Origin: Aequoribacter sp049615385
GTDB taxonomy: Bacteria; Pseudomonadota; Gammaproteobacteria; Pseudomonadales; Halieaceae
Direction: 5' to 3' (one strand)
DNA: 64,000 bases
NCBI RefSeq assembly: GCF_049615385.1
Contig: NZ_JBMZFL010000002.1
The position numbers were made by a program, and so were the translations under genes. The notes under the pieces were generated by a model that did not search any database, was not told the DNA's origin, and worked only from the letters and a program-made list of their open reading frames with translations. Positions within the stretch are counted from its first letter, which is position 1. The number at the start of each line of letters is the position of its first letter. Shown here in pieces: positions 7,380 to 14,507 of the stretch.

Positions 7380-8552
7380 GTGTATCGCATTTCTGAGTTA
7401 GCTGAAAAAGTCGGGCTGTCACGATCAACCTTGCTCTACTACGAGAAGCTAGGTTTGTTGCAGGGTGGTCGCGAAACCAACGGCTATCGACTGTATTCAG
7501 ATAAAGATGTTCAGCAGTTGCGCTTGTTGCAACAACTGCAAGTGGGCGGTTTAACACTTAAGGAATGTAAATCCTTTTTGGACAGCAAGGTGCAGCGCTC
7601 TGTACTTGAAAAGCGCTTGCAGCAGCTGGACGAAGACATCGCTAAAAAGCAACAAGCTCGCGCGTTACTTGCCGCCATGCTTGGTGAAAATTCGCTGCGT
7701 CTTTGGCACCAACAGACCGATAAATTAGCACCAGATGCCCATCTGGAGTGGTTAAAGCAGCAAGGCTTTAATGAACAACAAGCCCTGCATTCGAAATGGT
7801 TATCACAAGATATGAACGAACACGATCAATACATGGCCGATTTTATGACGGTATTCCAACGCTTAGAACGCTGGGGGCCGAGCACTGATGCCGATACACT
7901 AAAAGCCTTGGCAACGCTGCCAACAACACCCACCAAGCTCATTGATATTGGCTGCGGCAAAGGCTTTTCAACCCAGTTATTGGCAAAGCACACCCAAGCA
8001 CAAATCGTGGCAGTGGATAACGAGCAAAGTGCGCTGGATGAACTCGGTGAACGCCTCACTGAGCAAGGGTTAGATACCCGCGTTACCTTAAGCTGCGCCA
8101 GCATGACGGATCTGCCTTTTACACCTGAAAGCTTTGATTGTATCTGGTCAGAAGGCTCAGCTTACATAATGGGGGTTGAGCAAGCGTTAACCCAGTGGCG
8201 TAAACTACTGACTAATCGCGGCTATATGGTCGTCAGTGATTTGATCTGGTTAACCGATAACCCAAGCCAAGAGGCGGTTGCATTCTGGGAAGGTGAATAC
8301 CCAGATATGCAAACCATCGAAAAACGCTTAAGCCAAATGCGCCAAGCAGGCTTTAAAGTGATTGATCATTTCACCTTAAGGGAACAAGCATGGCACGATT
8401 ACTATCAACCACTCAAAGCGCGGGTGGCAGAACTAAAAGCAAGCATGCCAAATTCAAACGCCATCGCAGATATCGAGCGAGAAATTGCGATGTATGAACG
8501 TTACCTAGGCGAGTTTGGGTACCACATGTTTGTGCTGCGTAAAGGGGCGTAA
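7380..8552 (+). CDS. MerR regulator fused to a SAM-dependent methyltransferase
   Basis: A 390-residue two-domain protein. Residues 1-70 are a MerR winged helix (MYRISELAEKVGLSRSTLLY) and about 70-100 the dimerisation coiled coil. About 160-390 form a class I methyltransferase with motif I LIDIGCGKG at 187-195 and an acidic residue closing the next strand (IVAVDNEQ). Start is GTG at 7380, with GGAAAGG about 15 bases upstream. In MerR proteins the C-terminal part senses the ligand, so the methyltransferase may be the sensor or may modify the inducer. Similar fusions occur in databases, but I know no assigned substrate. It is the only plus-strand gene in the island and has its own promoter and a hairpin terminator. 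Confidence 0.8.
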   Translation: MYRISELAEKVGLSRSTLLYYEKLGLLQGGRETNGYRLYSDKDVQQLRLLQQLQVGGLTLKECKSFLDSKVQRSVLEKRLQQLDEDIAKKQQARALLAAMLGENSLRLWHQQTDKLAPDAHLEWLKQQGFNEQQALHSKWLSQDMNEHDQYMADFMTVFQRLERWGPSTDADTLKALATLPTTPTKLIDIGCGKGFSTQLLAKHTQAQIVAVDNEQSALDELGERLTEQGLDTRVTLSCASMTDLPFTPESFDCIWSEGSAYIMGVEQALTQWRKLLTNRGYMVVSDLIWLTDNPSQEAVAFWEGEYPDMQTIEKRLSQMRQAGFKVIDHFTLREQAWHDYYQPLKARVAELKASMPNSNAIADIEREIAMYERYLGEFGYHMFVLRKGA

Positions 8553-8562
8553 AAACGCCCCT
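8543..8562. terminator. Hairpin between the convergent MerR-MT and hipA genes
   Basis: Arms AGGGGCG and CGCCCCT around a TAAAAA loop overlap the stop of the MerR-methyltransferase gene. There is no clear T-run, so it is a probable bidirectional terminator of moderate strength. Confidence 0.5.
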
Positions 8563-8587
8563 GCCACAAACACCGTTTAACTGAGCA

Positions 8588-9940
8588 TTAGCGATAATAA
8601 AGCGCTGCATTTTCCTGTTTGCGCTGATCCAATGTCTTAGCAATCGCAGACACTATTGTTTTACTGATCCCTTGCTGCTGTGCCAGATACGTAAATTGAC
8701 TGATGGCTTCTGCGACTTCTTCAATGACTTGCCTTGCATCATTCCAATTCGAAAAGCCAGCGCTGGTAGCAAGTTTTTGCATCACCTTAAGCGGCGGCGC
8801 TTTACCATAACCTCCGAAAACAGTGGCGTGTTCGTTGAATGGATGTGGGCTGTAAGTCACATCGTAAAAAGGGGCAGGATCCCATTGACCGTCATCCGCT
8901 TGCAAAAACGCCCAGTTTTTACTGTGGTCGTCTTGATTGGACGACAGCAGATTAAAAATGGCGCGGCGAAATTGCAGCTGTCCAGCTGCTGGCGATTTAC
9001 ACAACTGACGGCTGGCTTTAATTAAATCAATGTAATCTAAACTTGGCGTTCGAAAATCTGCATCCAGCAGCCCGCAAGCGCTGTGCATATGCAGGCGACC
9101 TGAACTGCGATTGCCGCTTAAATTGGTCTGCTCGGTGACATAATCAAAACGCTTAAGCGTCAACCAGGCAGACGCACCGCTGGTAGACGGTGCTTCAATG
9201 AGTTGCCATTGCGGTGGTTGACACTTAGCAAGCTCGGCCATTTGCAAATAAACCGCCTCACACAAACCTTCTTCATGCCCGAGTGCGAGATTTTTAGAGG
9301 TAAACTTAATCAGCCAAGCCTCATCTCCTGGCTGAGCAGAGGTTCGACAATGCTGAGTTTCCCCAGCAGGCACATAAATTTGTGCCTTAGGTCTTGCCCC
9401 ACCCGAACTACCTCCGGCGACTAATGCGGCCAATACCTGTTGAGTATGTCCATCTAACTCATCGTGATTATCATCCATATAATCTGACATCGAAGAATCG
9501 AACAGCGTTTGCGCTTCTAAGCCTAACGTCGCTAGATCAATATCCATGTTCGTCGAGGTTGAAAACTCAGACACCGGAGAAAAAGACAATGCTCCCATGC
9601 CTTTATCACCAACAAAAGCCAGCCGATCCATCGCCGTTAATTGATTAGGCAAGATGCCCTTTTGCCGGAAAATACGATCTTGTAACAACATGCCCCAGCC
9701 ATCGGGTAAACAATCTCCAAATACGCCATGTACACCTTGGTGCGGCTGCTTAGGTGCGACTTGAACTTGCGCGTTCGCATGCAAGGTAAAAGGAGATAAG
9801 TTGCCCAACTGCTGCAAATAGCGGTCTGTATACTGAAAAAAAACACCTTTCCGATTCTGCGCCAAGACCCCTACAGCAACCTGCTCACCTGAACTTAAGG
9901 TGCGAGTCACGGCGAGTTTTTGAATGGGTTTAAAACTCAT
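8588..9940 (-). CDS. hipA: HipA-family kinase toxin (full-length copy 2)
   Basis: A complete 450-residue HipA-type kinase, the full-length relative of the gene cut by the left window edge. The glycine-rich loop AGGSSGGARPKAQ is at 175-187, the nucleotide-binding lysine in WLIKF near 212, the catalytic NQDDHSKNW at 335-343 and YDV at 359-361. It overlaps hipB by 11 bases. Only its first ~115 codons are shared with copy 1; the remainder differs. The toxin is therefore a mosaic joined to a conserved antitoxin end. The kinase residues are intact, so it should be active. Confidence 0.85.
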   Translation of the reverse strand: MSFKPIQKLAVTRTLSSGEQVAVGVLAQNRKGVFFQYTDRYLQQLGNLSPFTLHANAQVQVAPKQPHQGVHGVFGDCLPDGWGMLLQDRIFRQKGILPNQLTAMDRLAFVGDKGMGALSFSPVSEFSTSTNMDIDLATLGLEAQTLFDSSMSDYMDDNHDELDGHTQQVLAALVAGGSSGGARPKAQIYVPAGETQHCRTSAQPGDEAWLIKFTSKNLALGHEEGLCEAVYLQMAELAKCQPPQWQLIEAPSTSGASAWLTLKRFDYVTEQTNLSGNRSSGRLHMHSACGLLDADFRTPSLDYIDLIKASRQLCKSPAAGQLQFRRAIFNLLSSNQDDHSKNWAFLQADDGQWDPAPFYDVTYSPHPFNEHATVFGGYGKAPPLKVMQKLATSAGFSNWNDARQVIEEVAEAISQFTYLAQQQGISKTIVSAIAKTLDQRKQENAALYYR

Positions 9941-10220
9941 CTTTTAGCACCTCATCAATACTCGTGGGCATAGCAGCGCGCTCTTTGTTAGGTTGCGTGA
10001 GCTGATAAAGCCTATCCAATGAATCGAGGGTCTGCCATATCAACAGCAATTGGCGAAATGAAATTTGCCCAGTTAACTCAAACTTCTTAATGGTGGCCGC
10101 AGGTACACAGCTTCGCTCAGCAAGCGCCGTTCGTGACAGCTTTGCCTGCTTCCGTAACTCCCGCAAATAAGCCGCATAGGCTTGGCTTACATCGGTATCA
10201 TCAAGTAAGGTAAAATTCAT
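9930..10220 (-). CDS. hipB: HipB-like XRE antitoxin (copy 2)
   Basis: 96 residues from the ATG at 10220, identical in protein to the gene at 386-676. The HTH is at about 20-60. It is the probable antitoxin of the 450-residue HipA immediately downstream. Two identical antitoxins in one island would neutralise both relatives of this toxin if the toxin surface they touch lies in the shared N-terminal part. The operators upstream (10235-10293) differ from those of copy 1. Confidence 0.85.
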   Translation of the reverse strand: MNFTLLDDTDVSQAYAAYLRELRKQAKLSRTALAERSCVPAATIKKFELTGQISFRQLLLIWQTLDSLDRLYQLTQPNKERAAMPTSIDEVLKDEF

Positions 10221-10234
10221 CCGCAAAGACCAAA

Positions 10235-10293
10235 TAGATACAGTTGTATCCATAATAGCAAAATATAACATTAAGTGGATATTATTGTATCTA
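10235..10293 (-). promoter_or_regulatory. Operator pair of hipB copy 2
   Basis: TAGATACAGTTGTATCCA (10235-10252) and TGGATATTATTGTATCTA (10276-10293) occupy the same places as the copy 1 operators. Each has lost or changed one half-site relative to copy 1. Confidence 0.6.
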
Positions 10294-10523
10294 TTTGATC
10301 TTGAGGTGTTGAAGAAATAACTCGATAAAGCCTTTCAAAACTGCTATTTTTGAGCCCTAACAGCAGCATAAATACGGCACTGTTTTTCCATTGCTAACCA
10401 CTAAGATTTAGTAAAAGCCAGAGGCAAGTGGTGGGCAAACGGGCAATTTTGAGCGTTTTTTCGATAACCTCTTGAGTTTATTAAGGTCTAGGCCGCTACC
10501 TAATGAGCAGATCCAAAACATCG

Positions 10524-10669
10524 CGTGGTTTTTTTATGCGCCCAAGTGCTAAAAAGAGCTTAACACAGTTAACTCACTGCGCCGCTGCATACTCGTGAAC
10601 CCCATGGCCAAACGAGTTGGTATAGCACCCGAAACCGGCCCACCACTTCTTTCAACTTATTGAGCGCTT
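10524..10669. other. Island-chromosome junction, no gene seen
   Basis: This stretch lies between the end of the direct repeat and the GDT1-type gene. It should hold the promoter of the latter. I see no RNA gene and no integrase remnant. Confidence 0.4.
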
Positions 10670-11275
10670 ATGGTGACACCATCAGATTTTATGACCGCCT
10701 CGGTCTCTACATTCAGCTTAGTGTCTCTGGCGGAGATCGGCGACAAAAGTCAGCTGGTTTGCATGGCGCTGGCAACGCGCCACCGACACTGGCCTGTGCT
10801 TTTGGGCGCCGCATCAGCGTTTCTTCTACTGAATATCCTAGCGGTTGCTTTTGGCTCTAGCGTCTCAGCCTGGATTCCTGAGAGCGTGTTAGCGGGCATC
10901 GTCGCTGCAATGTTTTTTGCCTTTGGTATGCAAGCACTACGTTCAGGTGATGACGATGAAGCTCTCGAAGTTCAAGAGAAATCCAATCACGGCGTGTTTG
11001 TCACCACCTTTTTGATGATTTTAGTTTCTGAGTTTGGCGACAAAACTCAAATTGCTGTAGCCGGGCTGTCGACTTCCTTAGCCGCTATACCCGTATGGGT
11101 CGGCGCCAGCCTTGCATTAGTACTCATCTCTGCCTTGGGCATCTGGGCCGGCAAGACATTAACCGGCAGAGTACCCTTGCACTGGCTGCACAGAGCGGGG
11201 GGATTACTATTTTTGGTCTTCGGTGGATTGGCCGGCTATCAATGTATTCATGCCGTTTTAGAGCTATCGAGCTAA
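10670..11275 (+). CDS. GDT1/TMEM165 (UPF0016) family cation transporter
   Basis: A 201-residue inner-membrane protein with six predicted membrane segments in two repeats. Each repeat carries the family signature E-x-G-D-K-S/T: AEIGDKSQ near residue 22 and SEFGDKTQ near 125. Bacterial relatives such as MneA export Mn(II) and eukaryotic ones move Ca/Mn, so Mn or Ca export is the best guess. It is the first backbone gene after the island and appears monocistronic. The ribosome binding site is weak. Confidence 0.85.
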   Translation: MVTPSDFMTASVSTFSLVSLAEIGDKSQLVCMALATRHRHWPVLLGAASAFLLLNILAVAFGSSVSAWIPESVLAGIVAAMFFAFGMQALRSGDDDEALEVQEKSNHGVFVTTFLMILVSEFGDKTQIAVAGLSTSLAAIPVWVGASLALVLISALGIWAGKTLTGRVPLHWLHRAGGLLFLVFGGLAGYQCIHAVLELSS

Positions 11276-11364
11276 ATTTATCAGGCTCAAGTATCCGTAC
11301 TTAAGACTCAACCGCATCAATAAAATAGAGCGTCTAGGCGACTGCGCTCGCAGCGAGCCGACCC

Positions 11365-11391
11365 AAATTTGAGTCACATGAGTTCAAATTT
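11365..11391. promoter_or_regulatory. Inverted repeat upstream of the small exported protein
   Basis: Arms AAATTTGA (11365-11372) and TCAAATTT (11384-11391) lie about 70 bases before the start at 11461. Possible operator; the binding protein is unknown. Confidence 0.35.
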
Positions 11392-11460
11392 GTTGCAATC
11401 GTAACGCATGCGTAACGCGTATACTTCAGCAGTGTCAACAACACGAACAGGAGAGTCGCA

Positions 11461-11760
11461 ATGAAAACACTATCTAAAGTTACACTAATTACCGGTATCA
11501 TCAGTTTCAGTTTGTTTGGCAACGTCGCGTTTGCTCAAGATTCAAGCGATCAGTACAACACGTGCCAAGCTATCGTTAAACAAGCCCTGGGTGAGGAGTC
11601 GATTGTGAAAGTGAAAAGCTCTAAAACCCGGTCTGGCGTCACCACCATCAAACTGCAAGTCGTACCGCCGACCGGTGGTCGCTCGGTCATGCGCTGTATC
11701 AGTGATGCGAATACAGGTGGCGAGATTAGCGTCATTGATAAAAACGGCAATAAACTCTGA
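11461..11760 (+). CDS. Small exported protein of unknown function
   Basis: A 99-residue protein with a clear signal peptide (MKTLSKVTLITGIISFSLFG, cleavage probably after AFA near residue 25). The mature part has two cysteines, about residues 34 and 79, that could form one disulfide in the periplasm, and a basic stretch (KVKSSKTRSG). CAGGAGA at about 11449 is a good ribosome binding site. I do not recognise the family. A LysR regulator follows 16 bases later on the same strand and may be cotranscribed. Confidence 0.6.
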   Translation: MKTLSKVTLITGIISFSLFGNVAFAQDSSDQYNTCQAIVKQALGEESIVKVKSSKTRSGVTTIKLQVVPPTGGRSVMRCISDANTGGEISVIDKNGNKL

Positions 11761-11775
11761 ACGCAACGTCACACA

Positions 11776-12678
11776 ATGAACTGGGATGATCTGAAAATAC
11801 TGCTAGCACTAAATCGTGAACGGTCTTCGAGAAAGGCAGCAAACCGGCTTGGTATCAGTAACACAACGATTATCCGACGTTTAGAACTGCTCGAAGAAGC
11901 CGTGGGGGCTCGCCTTTTTGACCGCACCCCCGACGGCTTTCAAACCACGTCTGTGGGTGAGCAACTGGTCAAAACCGCCATTGAAGTCGAAGATAAAATC
12001 GCCGAAGGTGAACGCTACGTTACCGGCAGAGATACGGATCTTGAGGGTATTATCAAGGTCGCGTTACCAGAAGGGCCGGTGCATTTTATGGCGGAATCGT
12101 TTGCCGAATTCGTGAATCAATACCCTCGAATCCAGCTCGATTTATCGGCGAGCAACGAGCCCGTTGACCTTGCTCGACGCGAGGCGGACGTCGCACTGCG
12201 AGTGCTGCAAATTGGCGCCAAGTTGCCCAAAGATATTGTCGGAATCCGATTGGGATCGATGTCGTTTGGCTATTACATTCACAAAGACTTGCTTAGCGAC
12301 GTAGAGGCGGGTCGTACGCCACTTACCATCATGAGCTCCTCAACCGATGAGCCCGACATAAAACTAGCTCCCACCGCTTCCCCAACGCCTATTGTAAAAC
12401 GTCACGTCATGCGAGGCGTAAACCAAATGCGCGCAGCCATTCTGTGCAAAATGGGCGCCGGCGAGCTACCCAGCATAGCGTGTTCTGACACCCCCGAAAT
12501 CGTTCAATTGCCAGGCACCGAATCGGAGCGCTATGGCTACTTTTGGCTGCTATATCACAAAGATCTGCGGCAGTCGGCGCGAATTCGGGCCTTTTTTAAA
12601 CACGTTGCCGGCCTGCAACGAAACTGGTCAGCGGCTTGGGATACGTCGCCAAGCACCGAGCAACAACCCCGAAGATAA
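11776..12678 (+). CDS. LysR-family transcriptional regulator
   Basis: A 300-residue LysR-type regulator. The HTH lies at residues 4-62 (LKILLALNRERSSRKAANRLGIS, ending VGARLFDRT), followed by an effector-binding domain from about 90. It sits between the small exported protein and the sarcosine oxidase operon, all on the plus strand. Its target is uncertain, since sarcosine oxidase genes are usually controlled by a GlxA-type regulator, which is present at the other end of that operon. An inverted CCCCGAAG/CTTCGGGG pair spans its stop codon (12667-12731). Confidence 0.8.
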   Translation: MNWDDLKILLALNRERSSRKAANRLGISNTTIIRRLELLEEAVGARLFDRTPDGFQTTSVGEQLVKTAIEVEDKIAEGERYVTGRDTDLEGIIKVALPEGPVHFMAESFAEFVNQYPRIQLDLSASNEPVDLARREADVALRVLQIGAKLPKDIVGIRLGSMSFGYYIHKDLLSDVEAGRTPLTIMSSSTDEPDIKLAPTASPTPIVKRHVMRGVNQMRAAILCKMGAGELPSIACSDTPEIVQLPGTESERYGYFWLLYHKDLRQSARIRAFFKHVAGLQRNWSAAWDTSPSTEQQPRR

Positions 12679-12929
12679 AGCGAGTGAGTGCTCACATATT
12701 GCTGCGCTTCTAACCAATTTTAGACTTCGGGGTTCCTTTTTGTCGCAAGCAGAAATAAAAACGGCGCTATCAAGCAGGCCTAGATGACCATCACCATTTA
12801 AGATGCCAGCAAGTCAAAGTCCTTATCGAACTTCCTCTTGCCGATCGACACCGATTGCCAACACAGCAACTGGTCGATGGCTTGCCAGTGACGCAGGGGA
12901 CTTAAATCGCGCACAAAGGAAGCGTAATT
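12679..12929 (+). promoter_or_regulatory. Leader of the sarcosine oxidase operon
   Basis: No gene is seen. TTGCC occurs three times in the same orientation (12838, 12855, 12882) and could be half-sites for an AraC-type activator such as the regulator at 18195-19175. AAGGAAG at 12917-12922 is the ribosome binding site for soxB. Confidence 0.35.
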
Positions 12930-14183
12930 ATGCAGCACTACTCGGGTTTTGGGCTGGTAAAGCACAGCCTCTGTCATCACGAAAACTGGCAACCCGCATG
13001 GCGTAACCCCAGGCCCAAAAAACACTACGACGTCGTTATCATTGGCGGTGGTGGTCATGGGCTGGCCACCGCGTACTACTTAGCTAAGGCGTTTGGAGTC
13101 ACGAATGTCGCCGTTATCGAAAAGGGCTATCTCGGAGGCGGTAATACGGGGCGCAACACGACGATCGTTCGCTCTAATTACTTGTGGGACGAAGCAGCTC
13201 ACCTGTACGAGCACGCCATGAAACTGTGGGAGGGCTTATCGCAAGACCTCAACTACAACGTCATGTTTTCGCAACGCGGCGTATTAAACTTAGGCCACAC
13301 TTTACAAGACATGCGCGATATTCAGCGACGCGTTAACGCCAACCGTCTAAATGGTATTGACGGCGAGGTACTAGACGCCAAGCAAGTACAAGAAATCGTG
13401 CCGCACATGGATTGTTCAGCCAACCGACGCTATCCCGTATTAGGCGCATCGTGGCAGCCTCGGGCGGGCGTTGCCCGCCACGATGCTGTCGCTTGGGGCT
13501 ACGCCCGCGGTGCCGACGCACTTGGGGTCGACCTAATCCAACAAACAGCAGTAATCGATTTGCTGATTGAGGATGGCACCTGTGTCGGCGTCAAGACCGA
13601 CCGCTACGGCGATATCAAAGCGAATCGCGTGGGCTCAGTGACCGCTGGTAACTCAAGTGTTATCGCTAACATGGCAGGTTTTGAACTGCCCTTAGAGTCC
13701 CACCCGCTGCAAGCACTGGTATCCGAGCCCATCAAACCTATTTTGGATACCGTAGTGATGTCCAATCACGTGCATGGTTACGTCAGTCAGTCGGATAAAG
13801 GCGATCTAGTCATCGGAGCCGGCATTGATGGTTACAACGGCTATGGGCAGCGCGGCTCATACCCGACCATCGAACATACGCTGCAGGCCATTGTTGAACT
13901 GTTCCCTATCTTCAGCCGAGTTCGCATGAACCGGCAATGGGGTGGCATTGTCGACACTACACCCGATGCGTGCCCCATTATTAGCAAAACACCGATCGAG
14001 AATCTGTTCTTTAACTGTGGTTGGGGCACCGGAGGATTCAAGGCAACAACAGGGTCGGGGCATGTGTTTGCAGCCTCGCTCGCCAGCGGAGAGATGCACG
14101 CGTTAGCCGAACCATTTTCGATGTTCAGATTTCACTCTGGCTCATTGATTGACGAACACGGCGCGGCCGGCGTAGCGCACTAA
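12930..14183 (+). CDS. soxB: Sarcosine oxidase subunit beta
   Basis: 417 residues, the usual length for the beta subunit of heterotetrameric sarcosine oxidase. This enzyme oxidatively demethylates sarcosine to glycine and passes the methyl group to tetrahydrofolate with H2O2 release. The FAD-binding GGGGHGLATAYYLA is at about 39-52. The segment RHDAVAWGYA near 183-192 probably carries the histidine that covalently binds FMN. A C-terminal GWGTGGFKATTGSG is typical. It is the first gene of soxBDAG, with 12-base gaps to soxD and then soxA. The operon fits use of glycine betaine or dimethylglycine breakdown products. Confidence 0.95.
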   Translation: MQHYSGFGLVKHSLCHHENWQPAWRNPRPKKHYDVVIIGGGGHGLATAYYLAKAFGVTNVAVIEKGYLGGGNTGRNTTIVRSNYLWDEAAHLYEHAMKLWEGLSQDLNYNVMFSQRGVLNLGHTLQDMRDIQRRVNANRLNGIDGEVLDAKQVQEIVPHMDCSANRRYPVLGASWQPRAGVARHDAVAWGYARGADALGVDLIQQTAVIDLLIEDGTCVGVKTDRYGDIKANRVGSVTAGNSSVIANMAGFELPLESHPLQALVSEPIKPILDTVVMSNHVHGYVSQSDKGDLVIGAGIDGYNGYGQRGSYPTIEHTLQAIVELFPIFSRVRMNRQWGGIVDTTPDACPIISKTPIENLFFNCGWGTGGFKATTGSGHVFAASLASGEMHALAEPFSMFRFHSGSLIDEHGAAGVAH

Positions 14184-14195
14184 GGAGTTGATGCA

Positions 14196-14495
14196 ATGTT
14201 CCACATTTACTGCCCGCACTGTTGCGAGTACCGCGAAGAAGAAGAGTTTCACCCCAAAGGTCAAGCGCATATAGCGCGACCCATCGAGCCTGAGGCCTGC
14301 TCAGATGAAGAGTGGGGCAACTATTTGTATTTTCGTAAAAACCCTCGAGGATTGCACCACGAACTGTGGGTCCACAACGCCGGTTGCCGTAAATTTTTTA
14401 ATATCACACGAGATACCGTCACCTATGAAATTAAAGAGGTGTACAAGATTGGCGAGAACCCCGCTGTGGTCAGCTCAGAAAAATCGGCTCAGTAA
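14196..14495 (+). CDS. soxD: Sarcosine oxidase subunit delta
   Basis: A 99-residue zinc-binding delta subunit. The zinc ligands are visible as C6 and C9 (YCPHC) and a histidine and cysteine near 60 and 64 (VHNAGCRK). It is a small structural subunit of the four-part enzyme and lies between soxB and soxA as in all such operons. Confidence 0.95.
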   Translation: MFHIYCPHCCEYREEEEFHPKGQAHIARPIEPEACSDEEWGNYLYFRKNPRGLHHELWVHNAGCRKFFNITRDTVTYEIKEVYKIGENPAVVSSEKSAQ

Positions 14496-14507
14496 GGAGT
14501 AGCGACA

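Larger units (their letters stand above)
9595..10523. repeat. Direct repeat of the island, copy 2
   Basis: The second copy of the 0.95 kb repeat, 9.5 kb from the first. Its right end (GATCCAAAACATCG, 10523) is also where the ordinary chromosomal genes begin. It therefore probably marks the edge of the island. Confidence 0.85.

Noticed and set aside
1..10523. Integron cassette array with attC sites
   Set aside because: Toxin-antitoxin modules and folded repeats suggested it, but I could not find paired RYYYAAC and GTTRRRY core sites at the module borders and there is no integrase.
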